Shown here one piece after another: positions 1 through 8,788 of a stretch of 15,282 nucleotides of DNA (position 1 is the first letter of the stretch; every line of letters starts with the position of its first letter). Both the position numbers and the translations under genes were made by a program. The DNA is taken from the NCBI GenBank assembly GCA_002706585.1, contig PALU01000029.1, positions 8,390 through 23,671 on the forward strand. Reading direction: 5' to 3'. This DNA is from Rickettsiales bacterium (GTDB lineage: Bacteria; Pseudomonadota; Alphaproteobacteria; TMED127). The notes below the pieces were generated by a model. It searched no databases and was not told the origin of the DNA. It saw nothing but the letters and a program-made list of their open reading frames with translations.

Positions 1-303
1 TTTCTGATTTTTTTTTGTTGTTTGAAATTGAAGATGAAAGATAAAATCACTAAAGTGAAAGAAATCAGATTTTGGTAAAATAAAATGTAATGCTTTAATT
101 AGAACTGATTTACCAGTTCCAACAGGACCATGAATATATATACCAAAATTTTTTTTGTTAATTAAATTAAATAATAAAGAGCTCAGGTTCCTTTTCTTAA
201 TTACATCTTCAATTACTTTTGAAGCATTAATTTGGCATTGATTTGGTTTTAGATTGTTTTGATATTTTAAATAGTCAATTAGTTTTGTACTTAAATTTGG
301 CAA
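1..303 (-). CDS. zapE: ZapE/AFG1-like ATPase, N-terminal part (runs off the left edge)
   Basis: This is the first 101 codons of an AFG1/ZapE-family P-loop ATPase; the rest lies left of base 1. The family are AAA+-like ATPases linked to cell division (ZapE in E. coli) or to respiratory-complex quality control (mitochondrial AFG1/LACE1). A Walker A motif, GPVGTGKS, is visible at residues 59-66, preceded by the strand GIYIH and followed by the family-like segment FFHFSDFIFHLQ at about residues 81-92. The N-terminal helix (STKLIDYLKYQNNLKPNQCQ) suits the family. No ATG or GTG is available: the frame opens with TTG (TTG CCA AAT) only 3 nt after the sdhB TAA, in the same frame as sdhB, and without a clear ribosome binding site. 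Position after sdhB suggests co-transcription with complex II genes. The family call rests on the Walker A region plus context, because Walker B and sensor regions are outside the window. Confidence 0.82.
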   Translation of the reverse strand, partial: MPNLSTKLIDYLKYQNNLKPNQCQINASKVIEDVIKKRNLSSLLFNLINKKNFGIYIHGPVGTGKSVLIKALHFILPKSDFFHFSDFIFHLQFQTTKKNQK

Positions 304-306
304 TAC

Positions 307-1065
307 TTATGAAGAAACTTGGAGTTTTTTGATTTCAGATATAGCTTTAGCTGGATTTAGATGTTTTGGGCAGGTTTTTGTGCAGTTCATTATTGTATGG
401 CATCGATAAAGTTTAAATTTGTCTTCGAGTTGTTTTAATCTTTGCTTTTTATTTTTGTCTCTACTATCAACTATAAATCGATAAGCTTGAAGTAAAATAG
501 CTGGTCCGAGAAATTTATCACTATTCCACCAATAACTTGGGCACGATGTTGAACAGCAAGCGCATAAGACACATTCATAAAGTCCATCAAGTTTTTTTCT
601 ATCATTGGGAGATTGAATATTTTCTTTTTTATTATTTTTTGAATTTTTAATCCAAGGTTTAATTGATTTGTATTGTTCATAAAATTCACTCATATCTGGA
701 ACTAAATCTTTTAATACTCTCATGTGAGGAAGTGGATAAACATCTATAGATTTAGAATCGATAGGTCTTAAACAAGCTAATGTATTGGTGCCATTTACAT
801 TCATAGAACACGATCCACAAATTCCTTCTCTGCATGATCTTCTGAAGGTAAGTGAAGGATCAACATTATTTTTAATATACATAAGAGCGTCAAGTACCAT
901 TGGACCTACTTTTTTTTTATCAATGTAATAATTATCAAGTCTTGGATTTTTGTTTGCTTCCCTATTCCACCTGTAGACTTTCAGATGAATTTTATCTTTG
1001 CCTTTTCCTCCAAAGGTTTTTCCGTCTTTGATTAAGGAATTTTTAGGTAAATTTAATTCAACCAT
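307..1065 (-). CDS. sdhB: Succinate dehydrogenase iron-sulfur subunit
   Basis: This is the electron-transfer subunit of complex II, carrying electrons from the SdhA flavin through three Fe-S clusters to ubiquinone at the inner membrane. It has 252 residues, normal for the family. The N-terminal ferredoxin-like domain holds the [2Fe-2S] ligands C78, C83, C86 and C98 ([10 protein letters not shown], then LAC). The C-terminal domain holds the [4Fe-4S] ligands C165, C168, C171 and C232, and the [3Fe-4S] ligands C175, C222 and C228; this spacing matches the E. coli protein. The PSYWW motif at 176-180 supplies the tryptophan expected near the quinone site. A Lys/Asn-rich linker at about 140-157 separates the two domains. 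The start lies 9 nt downstream of the sdhA stop. All cluster ligands are present, so the subunit should be functional. Confidence 0.97.
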   Translation of the reverse strand: MVELNLPKNSLIKDGKTFGGKGKDKIHLKVYRWNREANKNPRLDNYYIDKKKVGPMVLDALMYIKNNVDPSLTFRRSCREGICGSCSMNVNGTNTLACLRPIDSKSIDVYPLPHMRVLKDLVPDMSEFYEQYKSIKPWIKNSKNNKKENIQSPNDRKKLDGLYECVLCACCSTSCPSYWWNSDKFLGPAILLQAYRFIVDSRDKNKKQRLKQLEDKFKLYRCHTIMNCTKTCPKHLNPAKAISEIKKLQVSS

Positions 1066-1074
1066 AATATTAAA

Positions 1075-2859
1075 CTAGTAAACTCTTGCTTTAGGTTCAA
1101 TACTTTTTATTTCTTTAGTTTTAGTTTTGAGGTTTACATGTCTGTAATTTAACTTTGACCTTCCTTGAGAATCTATTGAAATAAGTGTGTGTTTTAGCCA
1201 ATCTTTATCGTTTCTATCTTCAAAATCAATTCTAGCATGTGCACCTCTGCTTTCTTTTCTATCTAGTGCTGATCTAACACTTACAATAGACTGTAACAGA
1301 AGATTATGCAATTCTAGAGCTTCTATTATTTCAGTATTCCAAACTGTTGTTTGGTCGCTAATGTGAATATTTTCAAAATCATTTAAAAGTTTAAGAAGTT
1401 TTTTTTCTCCTTGTTTCATAATTTTTTCTGATCTATATACAGGGCAATAGTTTTGCATAGTATGCTGCATTTCCAATCGAATCTTAGCTATAGATTTTTT
1501 TCCCTTTGAATTTTTTACTTTATCAAATCTTTTAATTAAGTTTAGATACATATTTTTTTCCAAATTTTTATTTTTAGATTTGGGATTAATAATTTTTTTA
1601 CATCTTTCAGCAGCCGATTTTCCAAAAACTACAAGATCGAGTAGAGAGTTTGACCCTAATCTGTTAGCTCCGTGAACCGAAACACATGCAGCTTCTCCAA
1701 TAGACATTAAACCAGGAACAATTCTATCTTTACCTTTATAATCAATGCTAATGACTTCACCATGAATATTAGTCGGTACACCTCCCATATTGTAGTGAAC
1801 TGTAGGTTGAACTGGAATAGGATCTTTTTTTACATTTACTCCCGCAAATATTCTTGCAGATTCTGTAATGCCTGGAAGTTTTTCTTCTAAGACTTCATTA
1901 TCTAAATGATGTAAATTTAGATGAATATGATCCTTTTTTTCACCGCAACCTCTACCCTCCATTATTTCTTTGGTCATTGATCTTGAAACTACATCTCTAC
2001 TTGCAAGATCCTTGGCATTTGGAGCATATCTTTCCATAAATCTTTCACCTTTATTATTAGTCAAGTAACCACCTTCACCTCTTGCTCCTTCAGTAATTAA
2101 AACCCCTACACCATAAATTCCAGTTGGGTGGAACTGTGTAAATTCCATATCTTGTAACCCAAAACCTGCTCTTAAGACCATTCCCCCTCCATCTCCAGTG
2201 CAAGTATGAGCTGATGTACACGAAAAATATGATCTACCGTATCCACCAGTTGCTAAAATAACCATTTTAGCAGAAAAAACATAAAATTTCCCATCGTGTA
2301 AATTTATAGTTAAAACTCCACAACATTCATTTTTCTTATTCATTATTAAGTCAATTACATAATGTTCAATATAAAAACTTGCATCATGCGATATTGATTG
2401 CTGATAAAGTGTATGCAACATTGCATGTCCTGTTCTATCAGCAGCTGCACATGTTCTTTGAGCTATACCTTCTCCAAAGTGGGTTGTCATTCCACCAAAT
2501 GGTCTTTGGTAGATTTTGCCTTTTTCAGTTCTTGAGAAGGGAACTCCAAAATGTTCAAGTTCAATAACAGCATGAGGTGCTTCTTTACACATAAAGGCGA
2601 TCGCATCCTGATCTCCAAGCCAATCAGAACCTTTGACAGTATCATACATATGCCACTTCCAATCGTCATTACCCATATTTCCAAGTGCAGCACTAATTCC
2701 ACCTTGAGCAGCAACTGTATGACTTCGTGTAGGAAAAACTTTACTTATACATGCTGTTTTTAGTTTTGATGAAGCACACCCCATAACTGCTCTTAGACCA
2801 GATCCTCCTGCCCCAACAACAACAACGTCATATTCAAGGAATTCTATATTATTAATCAT
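1075..2859 (-). CDS. sdhA: Succinate dehydrogenase flavoprotein subunit
   Basis: SdhA oxidises succinate to fumarate in the TCA cycle and passes electrons to SdhB. It has 594 residues, full length. The dinucleotide-binding motif GAGGSG is at 16-21. The covalent FAD site is H47 in [10 protein letters not shown], equivalent to E. coli H45. Substrate and catalytic residues are visible: H244 (QFHPTG), T256/E257 ([11 protein letters not shown]), R288 (LASRDVVSR, the proton-shuttle arginine), H355 (VHYNMGG) and R400 (GANRLGSNS). The start overlaps the sdhD stop by 4 nt (ATGA), consistent with translational coupling, and sdhB follows after 9 nt. A bacterial fumarate reductase flavoprotein is the only close alternative; the sdhC and sdhD neighbours with heme-ligand histidines argue for SdhA. 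Confidence 0.98.
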   Translation of the reverse strand: MINNIEFLEYDVVVVGAGGSGLRAVMGCASSKLKTACISKVFPTRSHTVAAQGGISAALGNMGNDDWKWHMYDTVKGSDWLGDQDAIAFMCKEAPHAVIELEHFGVPFSRTEKGKIYQRPFGGMTTHFGEGIAQRTCAAADRTGHAMLHTLYQQSISHDASFYIEHYVIDLIMNKKNECCGVLTINLHDGKFYVFSAKMVILATGGYGRSYFSCTSAHTCTGDGGGMVLRAGFGLQDMEFTQFHPTGIYGVGVLITEGARGEGGYLTNNKGERFMERYAPNAKDLASRDVVSRSMTKEIMEGRGCGEKKDHIHLNLHHLDNEVLEEKLPGITESARIFAGVNVKKDPIPVQPTVHYNMGGVPTNIHGEVISIDYKGKDRIVPGLMSIGEAACVSVHGANRLGSNSLLDLVVFGKSAAERCKKIINPKSKNKNLEKNMYLNLIKRFDKVKNSKGKKSIAKIRLEMQHTMQNYCPVYRSEKIMKQGEKKLLKLLNDFENIHISDQTTVWNTEIIEALELHNLLLQSIVSVRSALDRKESRGAHARIDFEDRNDKDWLKHTLISIDSQGRSKLNYRHVNLKTKTKEIKSIEPKARVY

Positions 2860-3194
2860 ATTTCAAAAAGGATTGAACCTAAACTTAATGTCACACTAAA
2901 TAAGATAGTAATTAGTAAAAGATTTTTTAACATAATAATTTTTTTTTTAATGTTCTTGTTATGAAGGTAATCATCAATTATTGAAGTTAAACCTATATTT
3001 GAATGAAAAATTATTGAAAAAAATAATAATAAGACTAAAAAAGAATTCCAAAAATTTTCAAACCAAATCAATGTTGATTCATAACTTTTTAGGTTTACAT
3101 CTTTAAGAAAGTAAATTGCATTAATGAGAAGAAATAAAAAAACTAAGGCGAAGATCTTTTGAAGAACCCATTCTAAAGAATGATTGTGTTTCAT
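2856..3194 (-). CDS. sdhD: Succinate dehydrogenase membrane anchor subunit SdhD
   Basis: This small hydrophobic membrane anchor of complex II has 112 residues and three predicted transmembrane helices, at about 11-30, 49-66 and 86-110. It helps bind heme b and ubiquinone. The signature [15 protein letters not shown] at 64-78 supplies the probable axial heme ligand H64 and the quinone-site pair D75/Y76; the spacing equals E. coli SdhD H71, D82 and Y83. Sequence identity in this family is low, so the call rests on this motif, the topology and the position between sdhC and sdhA. Its ATG overlaps the sdhC stop by 1 nt (TAATG) and its stop overlaps sdhA by 4 nt, so the anchor and catalytic genes appear translationally coupled. 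Confidence 0.93.
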   Translation of the reverse strand: MKHNHSLEWVLQKIFALVFLFLLINAIYFLKDVNLKSYESTLIWFENFWNSFLVLLLFFSIIFHSNIGLTSIIDDYLHNKNIKKKIIMLKNLLLITILFSVTLSLGSILFEI

Positions 3195-3577
3195 TAAATT
3201 AATCCTATTTTAAATGATAATATTAAAGTTAAAAATATTGAAAAAAGTATAACGAAATAACCAGATAAAGTTGATGACTTAATTTCTAAGAAAAAACCAA
3301 AATCCCATAAAATATGCCTTAATCCATTTAGAAAATGGTAACAAAATCCAAGAATTGAAATTGTAAAAATTAATCTAGCTGGAAACGAAGAAAAAATTCC
3401 AATAAGAAAATCGTATGCATTTTTTCCTAATGACAAAGAAATCAACCATAATGCAAAAAAAAATAAAACTATATTAAGACAAAATCCAGTGATTCTATGA
3501 GTTATAGAAAGTACAGAAGTAATTTGAGGTTTATAGATCTGCAAATGAGGCGAAATAGGAAGATTTTCTTTTTTCAT
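3194..3577 (-). CDS. sdhC: Succinate dehydrogenase cytochrome b556 subunit SdhC
   Basis: This is the larger cytochrome b anchor of complex II. Counting from the ATG at 3577 it has 127 residues and three transmembrane helices. The N-terminal SPHLQIYKPQ segment and SITHRITG (S24, H27, R28) form the quinone-site signature. H81 in CYHFLNGLRH is the likely heme b ligand; relative to E. coli SdhC (S27, R31, H84) the offset is a constant three. The start is uncertain: a GTG at 3583 is in frame two codons earlier and would overlap the upstream hydratase stop by 4 nt. I prefer the ATG, which begins 2 nt after that stop; neither has a good Shine-Dalgarno sequence. The sdhC-sdhD-sdhA-sdhB order is standard. 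Confidence 0.95.
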   Translation of the reverse strand: MKKENLPISPHLQIYKPQITSVLSITHRITGFCLNIVLFFFALWLISLSLGKNAYDFLIGIFSSFPARLIFTISILGFCYHFLNGLRHILWDFGFFLEIKSSTLSGYFVILFSIFLTLILSFKIGLI

Positions 3578-3579
3578 AA

Positions 3580-4617
3580 TCACAATATTGGCATTAATAC
3601 AGAATACTCCAAATCCAATACAACATTATCATCTAATTTATCTGTTTTTGAGAAGTTTATTTTGGATTCGTTTTTTGAGGCTAATGTTCTTATGGATAAA
3701 GTTCCTAAATTTTGATTTAAAATTTCTTTACCTTGAATTTTTGATCCGGCATAAATTGTATCTCCTGCAAAGGTTGGAGCTGAATGTTTGCCAGAATGAA
3801 TAGCAGAAATTTTAAATGCATTAGCCAAACCATTGCAACTTATAGCCCTTGCTAATGAAATAATATATCCTCCATAAATAATTCTCCTACCAAATCTCCC
3901 ATCTTTTTCAACATGTTGATTAAAATGAACTCTAGCATTATTTTGATAAAGTCTAGTTGCAAGTTGATGTTCTGCCTCTTCTATTGTTTGACCATCTAGA
4001 TGATTAATTTCTTCACCAATACTATAATCATTAAAAAAAAATGGACTGCCTGTAATTTGATCTGACCATTTTTTATAATTTAAGTTTCTAGGCAGAATAA
4101 ATTCTTTGCTATTAACTTTTTCAGGCATTTCTGGAATTTTATTTGAAAAATTAGAAATCATTCCTTCCTTTTTTTTTCTCATCATTAACCATCTAAAATA
4201 AGATAATACAACTTCACCATTTTGATTAGTGCCGATAGATTCTACATATACAGTACCAGTTTTTCCGTTTGAATTTTCTTTTAAGCCAACAATCTTCGAT
4301 TTTGCAGACAATGTATCACCTACATAAGCAAAATTATGAAATTTTACACCAGCATATCCAAGGTTTGCAATTGCATTCAAAGATAGATCTGGAACTGTTC
4401 TTCCAAAAACTAAATGAAATAACAAAATATCATCAATAGGTATCTTTTTTAACCCTAAGTTCTTACAAAATTGTTGAGAGTAATTCATTGCAAAACGACT
4501 CCCTGTTGATGCTAAATAAATAGATACATCTCCTTCTGAGATAGTTCTAGGAACACTATGATAAATTTCTTGATTGATTTTATAATCTTCAAAATATCTA
4601 CTTTTAAAATTTTTCAT
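3580..4617 (-). CDS. MaoC-type double-hotdog acyl-CoA hydratase, probably mesaconyl-CoA hydratase (beta-methylmalyl-CoA dehydratase)
   Basis: This 345-residue protein resembles the two-domain MaoC-like dehydratases typified by mesaconyl-CoA hydratase of the ethylmalonyl-CoA and 3-hydroxypropionate pathways, which interconverts mesaconyl-CoA and beta-methylmalyl-CoA. The N-terminal half has family-like segments (YFEDYKINQEIYH, FGRTVPDLSLNAIANLGYA). The C-terminal half opens with FFFNDYSIGEEINH and contains the probable catalytic pair N227 and H231 in QNNARVHFNQH, followed by FGRRIIYGGYIISLARA, the usual glycine-rich continuation of the hotdog fold. The start overlaps the asd stop by 4 nt (ATGA), and sdhC begins 2 nt after its stop, so it sits in tight transcriptional register with complex II. 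The family call is firm; the exact substrate is inferred from resemblance and from recalled alphaproteobacterial clusters that place a malyl-CoA lyase, this hydratase and sdh together. No lyase gene is in the window. Confidence 0.78.
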   Translation of the reverse strand: MKNFKSRYFEDYKINQEIYHSVPRTISEGDVSIYLASTGSRFAMNYSQQFCKNLGLKKIPIDDILLFHLVFGRTVPDLSLNAIANLGYAGVKFHNFAYVGDTLSAKSKIVGLKENSNGKTGTVYVESIGTNQNGEVVLSYFRWLMMRKKKEGMISNFSNKIPEMPEKVNSKEFILPRNLNYKKWSDQITGSPFFFNDYSIGEEINHLDGQTIEEAEHQLATRLYQNNARVHFNQHVEKDGRFGRRIIYGGYIISLARAISCNGLANAFKISAIHSGKHSAPTFAGDTIYAGSKIQGKEILNQNLGTLSIRTLASKNESKINFSKTDKLDDNVVLDLEYSVLMPIL

Positions 4618-5627
4618 TTTATTTTATCTATTAATAATTCTGCAATTTGAACTGTATTTAGGTCTGCACCTTTTCTCAAATTATCAGCAACAATCCACAT
4701 TCCCATCGCATTTTTTTTATTTAAATCCAATCTAATTCTACTTATGAATACATCATCTTCACCTGCGGATTCGTCAGGAGTAACATACCCACCATCAATT
4801 GGTTTATCAACCAGACTTATGCCTTTAAAATTTTTGAATTCTTGAAATAACTTTTTTAGATTTATACTTTTTTCTGTTTCAACATAAATTGATTCTGCAT
4901 GTCCAACAAAAACAGGCACTCTAACACAAGTAGCAAATATTTCTATTTTACTTTTTAAAATCTTTTGAGTTTCCTCAACCATTTTATTTTCTTCCTTTGT
5001 GAAATTATTTTCCAAAAAACTATCAATATGTGGAATTAAATTGAATGCTATTCTTTTTGTAAAGACTTTAGATTTAAGGGGTTTATTTTTGTAAACGTCA
5101 AGTGTTTGATGGAATAATTCATCCATCGCTACCTTTCCAGCTCCAGATGTCGATTGATACGTTGACACAATTATTTTTTTAATTTGAAATAAATCGTGTA
5201 TCGGCTTCAAACCGACTATCATTTGGATAGTAGAACAATTCGGATTTGAGATTATTTTTTTTTTTGCTAATTTAATATCCTCAGGATTTACCTCTGGAAT
5301 AATAAGTGGAACATCTTTTTTCATCCTAAAGAAAGACGTATTATCAATGACAAATGCCCCAGATTTTATTGCTATTGGGACAAATTTTTCAGAAATCTTT
5401 GACCCTGGTGAAGACAGAACTAAATCAATTTTTTTAAAATCAAATGATTCTAGATTTTGAACTACTATTTCTTTATCATTTCCATAGTTAATTTTCATAC
5501 CTTCTGACCTAGATGATGCTACTGCATGTAATTCTTTTACAGGAAAATTTCGTGCATCCAAGATATTAAGAATTTCTCTCCCAACATTTCCAGTAGCACC
5601 GACAACTGCTAAATTAAATTTTTTCAT
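4614..5627 (-). CDS. asd: Aspartate-semialdehyde dehydrogenase
   Basis: Asd reduces aspartyl-4-phosphate to aspartate-4-semialdehyde with NADPH, the branch point for lysine/diaminopimelate, threonine, methionine and isoleucine. It has 337 residues, as expected. The NADP-binding motif GATGNVG is at 10-16. The catalytic cysteine is C131 in SNPNCST, with Q158 in STYQSTSGAG. The substrate-binding arginine and general-base histidine fit R236 and H243 in RVPVFVGHAES. The start lies inside the end of leuB (14-nt overlap) and has a convincing Shine-Dalgarno sequence inside leuB. The stop overlaps the hydratase start by 4 nt. DapF, encoded at 12945-13769 on the other strand, acts later in the diaminopimelate branch. 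Confidence 0.97.
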   Translation of the reverse strand: MKKFNLAVVGATGNVGREILNILDARNFPVKELHAVASSRSEGMKINYGNDKEIVVQNLESFDFKKIDLVLSSPGSKISEKFVPIAIKSGAFVIDNTSFFRMKKDVPLIIPEVNPEDIKLAKKKIISNPNCSTIQMIVGLKPIHDLFQIKKIIVSTYQSTSGAGKVAMDELFHQTLDVYKNKPLKSKVFTKRIAFNLIPHIDSFLENNFTKEENKMVEETQKILKSKIEIFATCVRVPVFVGHAESIYVETEKSINLKKLFQEFKNFKGISLVDKPIDGGYVTPDESAGEDDVFISRIRLDLNKKNAMGMWIVADNLRKGADLNTVQIAELLIDKIK

Positions 5628-6720
5628 TTTCTAATTCCTTTAATACTAAATCACCCATATCGTTTGTGGAAACTTCTTTAGAGTTCTTATCCATAATATC
5701 TTTAGTTCTATATCCTTTATCTAATATTGCATTAACAGATTTATTAATAATATTTGATATTTTCTTTTCTGAAAAAGAATATTCTAACATCATAGCAACT
5801 GAAAGAATCATCGCTAATGGGTTAGCGATGTTTTTACCCGAAATATCAGGTGCTGAACCGTGAACAGGTTCATACATTGCAGATTTTTTTAACTCATTAC
5901 TGATTCCGATCGAAGCTGAAGGAAGCATTCCAAGTGAACCAGTTAACATAGAGGCACAATCTGAAAGTATATCTCCAAACATATTTGTTGTTACTATTAC
6001 ATCAAATTGTTTAGGGTTTCTTACTAACTGCATTGAGGCATTGTCAACATACATATGAGTTAGTTCAACTTCTGGATATTTCTTTGATGTCTTAGTTACA
6101 ACCTCTCTCCAAAGTTCAGTGGATTCTAATACATTTGCTTTGTCAACAGAACATAATTTTTTATTTCTGGTTATTGCAGCTTCAAACCCTACTTTTGCTA
6201 TTCGTTCAATTTCGTTGGTTTTGTATACTAAGGTGTTAAAACCTTTCATTTGTTTATTATTTATTTTTTTAATACCTCTTGGTTCACCAAAATATATACC
6301 ACTTGTTAATTCCCTTATAATTAAAAGATCTAAATTTTTTATTATCTCAGGTTTTAATGTTGAAGAGTCAATTAGAGAGTCAAAAACTATTGCTGGTCTA
6401 AAATTAGCAAATAAATCTAATTCTTTTCTTATTTTCAAAAGTCCTCTTTCAGGTCTTTTTTCAAATGGAAGATTTTCCCATTTTGGCCCTCCAACTGCTC
6501 CTAGAATAATTGCATCGGCTTTTTTCAAATTTAACAATGTTTTGTCTTCTAAAGGTGTCTGATACTTATCATAAGCAGCACCACCAACTAAATCTTCAGA
6601 GAGTTCAAAATTAATTTTAGTTTTAGAATCGATCCAATTGAGTATTTTTTTGGCTTCACTTGAAATCTCTTGTCCTATTCCATCTCCAGGAAGTAAAATA
6701 ATATTAAATTTATTCTTCAT
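5614..6720 (-). CDS. leuB: 3-isopropylmalate dehydrogenase
   Basis: LeuB carries out the NAD-dependent oxidative decarboxylation of 3-isopropylmalate in leucine biosynthesis. It has 368 residues, full length. Recognisable elements are LPGDGIGQEI at 10-19 and GAVGGPKW at 74-81, substrate-binding R98, R108 and R136 (RELTSGIYFGEPRG, with Y143), K194 (DKANVLES), D226 (YVDNASMQL), and the metal ligands D250 and D254 (FGDILSDCAS). The cofactor segment EPVHGSAPDISG at 284-295 favours isopropylmalate dehydrogenase over isocitrate or homoisocitrate dehydrogenase, as does the presence of leuC and leuD just upstream. The leuD stop is 37 nt away. The 3' end overlaps asd by 14 nt and carries the asd ribosome binding site. 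Confidence 0.97.
   Translation of the reverse strand: MKNKFNIILLPGDGIGQEISSEAKKILNWIDSKTKINFELSEDLVGGAAYDKYQTPLEDKTLLNLKKADAIILGAVGGPKWENLPFEKRPERGLLKIRKELDLFANFRPAIVFDSLIDSSTLKPEIIKNLDLLIIRELTSGIYFGEPRGIKKINNKQMKGFNTLVYKTNEIERIAKVGFEAAITRNKKLCSVDKANVLESTELWREVVTKTSKKYPEVELTHMYVDNASMQLVRNPKQFDVIVTTNMFGDILSDCASMLTGSLGMLPSASIGISNELKKSAMYEPVHGSAPDISGKNIANPLAMILSVAMMLEYSFSEKKISNIINKSVNAILDKGYRTKDIMDKNSKEVSTNDMGDLVLKELENEKI
5635..5641 (-). promoter_or_regulatory. Shine-Dalgarno sequence for asd
   Basis: On the minus strand AAAGGAA ends 7 nt before the asd ATG at 5627. It lies inside the final codons of leuB and supports the asd start that overlaps leuB by 14 nt. It is one of only a few recognisable Shine-Dalgarno sequences in this window. 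Confidence 0.7.
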
Positions 6721-6757
6721 TTTGATTTGAAAAATTTTTGAGAAAAAAGAGATCTAT

Positions 6758-7363
6758 TCATTCAATTATCCAAGGTTTTATTTTTTGTAATTGAAACTCG
6801 AAATCAGATATTTTTTTTGATTTTTTTAATGTTAATGCAATATCATCAAGACCTTCAATTAGACATTTTTTTCTAAATGAATCAACATTAAATTTAATTG
6901 ATTTCAAGTCTTCGACTAAAACTAATTGTTGTTCAAGGTTAATAGTAAAAATTTTTTTTTCTTCAGCTGACTTCATTAAAAAATCAACATTTTCTTGATC
7001 TAATTCGATGGGAAGAATTCCATTTTTAAAACAATTATTGAAAAAAATATCGGCAAAACTTGGTGCAATTATGCATTTAAAACCAAAATCCAGAAGAGAC
7101 CACGGAGCATGCTCTCTACTACTTCCACAACCAAAATTATCACCAGCAACCAAAATAGAAGCATTTTTGAATGGATCCCAATTTAAAACAAAATCATTTT
7201 TTAAATTTCCATTTAAATCATACCTTAGTTCATAAAATAGATTTTTACCTAGCCCAGATCTTTTAATTGTTTTTAAAAATTGTTTTGGAATTATCATATC
7301 TGTATCAATGTTAATCATTGGAAGAGGTGCGGCTATGCTAGTAATATTTAAGAATTTTTCCAT
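6758..7363 (-). CDS. leuD: 3-isopropylmalate dehydratase small subunit
   Basis: LeuD is the swivelling-domain subunit of isopropylmalate isomerase and partners LeuC in converting 2- to 3-isopropylmalate via a cis-dehydrated intermediate. It has 201 residues, typical of the proteobacterial small subunit. The hallmark [15 protein letters not shown] is at 74-88, with [20 protein letters not shown] near the N-terminus and [19 protein letters not shown] at 101-119. The start overlaps the leuC stop by 1 nt (TAATG), consistent with equimolar coupled translation of the two subunits. A 37-nt gap follows before leuB. Confidence 0.97.
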   Translation of the reverse strand: MEKFLNITSIAAPLPMINIDTDMIIPKQFLKTIKRSGLGKNLFYELRYDLNGNLKNDFVLNWDPFKNASILVAGDNFGCGSSREHAPWSLLDFGFKCIIAPSFADIFFNNCFKNGILPIELDQENVDFLMKSAEEKKIFTINLEQQLVLVEDLKSIKFNVDSFRKKCLIEGLDDIALTLKKSKKISDFEFQLQKIKPWIIE

Positions 7364-8757
7364 TATAGATCTTCTACTAAACTTAATTTTCCCTTAATCG
7401 CAGTTGCTGCAGCAACTGCAGGACTAACAAGATGGGTTCGTCCTTCTCTTCCTTGCCTTCCTTCAAAATTTCTATTTGATGTAGATGCACATCTTTCTTT
7501 GGGTTTTAGTTGATCAGGATTCATGGCTAAACACATTGAGCAACCAGGTTCTCTCCAATCGAATCCAGCATCTATTAGAATTTTGTGCAACCCTTCTTTT
7601 TCAGCTTGTTCTTTAACTAATCCAGAGCCTGGAACAATCATGGCGTTAACAGTAACTTTTTTTCCATTAACAACTTTTGCAACTTCTCTTAAATCTTCAA
7701 TTCTTCCATTAGTACACGAACCAATAAATACTCTATCAATTTTAATATCTTTAATTTTTTGATTAGGTTTTAATCCCATGTATTCCAGTGATCTTTCTAT
7801 TGCGTTTCTTTTTTTAATATCATCAATATTTTTAGGATCTGGGATGTTTCCATTTATAGGTGCAACATCTTGAGGACTCGTTCCCCATGTTACTTGAGGT
7901 TCTATTAAACTAGCGCTAAACTTAACTTCTTTATCATAAACAGCATCTTTATCTGATGGAAGTCTTTTCCAAGAATCAACTGCTACATTCCAATCCTTAC
8001 CCTTTGGTGCATAAGGCCTTCCATCTATATATTGAAAAGTTTTTTCATCTGGTGCAATTAGGCCAGCACGAGCACCAGCTTCTATACTCATATTACATAT
8101 AGTCATCCTTGATTCCATACTTAGTTTTGAGATAGCCTCACCAGAATATTCAATAACATATCCTGTTCCTCCTGCAGTTCCTATCTGACCAATAATTTTT
8201 AGTATAATATCTTTAGAAGTTACACTTGGACTTACATTTCCTTTAACATTAATCCTCATATTTTTTGCTGGTTTTTGTATTAAAGTTTGAGTGGCTAAAA
8301 CATGTTCAACCTCACTAGTTCCGATTCCAAATGCCAATGCTCCGAAAGCACCATGCGTAGCTGTGTGACTATCACCACACACAATTGTCATGCCAGGTTG
8401 AGTGATACCTTGTTCTGGGCCAACTATGTGGACAATCCCCTGTCTTTTATCTAATAAAGGAAAAAGATTAACACCAAACTCTTTGCAATTTTTTTCAAGT
8501 GTTTCTACTTGAATTCTACTTTCTTCATTCTCTATTCCTTTTGATCTATCTGAAGTTGGAACATTGTGGTCAGCAACTGCAAATGTAAACTCAGGCCTTC
8601 TAACTTTTCTATTAGAGTCCCTAAGACCTTCAAAAGCTTGCGGGCTTGTTACCTCGTGAACTAAGTGCCTATCAATATAAATTAAACTTGTACCGTCCTC
8701 TTGTTTTTCAACAAGGTGACTACTCCATATTTTGTCGAAAATAGTTTGGGGTTTCAT
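7363..8757 (-). CDS. leuC: 3-isopropylmalate dehydratase large subunit
   Basis: LeuC is the aconitase-superfamily catalytic subunit of isopropylmalate isomerase. It has 464 residues, as in other bacteria. The [4Fe-4S] ligands are C348 (FIGSCTNGR), C406 and C409 ([13 protein letters not shown]). Other family motifs are [14 protein letters not shown] at 29-42, VADHNVP at 61-67 and [19 protein letters not shown] at 128-146. The frame also holds the C-terminal [10 protein letters not shown] and [10 protein letters not shown] motifs. The gene lies 31 nt after the rplS stop, without an evident ribosome binding site or promoter in that gap. It probably belongs to the same transcript as the ribosomal genes upstream, an order I recall from other Alphaproteobacteria. 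Confidence 0.98.
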   Translation of the reverse strand: MKPQTIFDKIWSSHLVEKQEDGTSLIYIDRHLVHEVTSPQAFEGLRDSNRKVRRPEFTFAVADHNVPTSDRSKGIENEESRIQVETLEKNCKEFGVNLFPLLDKRQGIVHIVGPEQGITQPGMTIVCGDSHTATHGAFGALAFGIGTSEVEHVLATQTLIQKPAKNMRINVKGNVSPSVTSKDIILKIIGQIGTAGGTGYVIEYSGEAISKLSMESRMTICNMSIEAGARAGLIAPDEKTFQYIDGRPYAPKGKDWNVAVDSWKRLPSDKDAVYDKEVKFSASLIEPQVTWGTSPQDVAPINGNIPDPKNIDDIKKRNAIERSLEYMGLKPNQKIKDIKIDRVFIGSCTNGRIEDLREVAKVVNGKKVTVNAMIVPGSGLVKEQAEKEGLHKILIDAGFDWREPGCSMCLAMNPDQLKPKERCASTSNRNFEGRQGREGRTHLVSPAVAAATAIKGKLSLVEDL

Positions 8758-8788
8758 AGTTTAAAAATCTCATAATCAAAAATGTGTT

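Noticed and set aside
6119..6562. A 147-codon plus-strand open frame antisense to leuB
   Set aside because: leuB on the minus strand is complete with all catalytic residues; the antisense frame has no motif or ribosome binding site and looks like a compositional shadow.
6721..6757. Palindrome AAAAATTTTT in the leuD-leuB gap as a terminator or operator
   Set aside because: It is a short pure A/T palindrome of a kind expected by chance in this composition, with no loop, GC stem or flanking T-tract.
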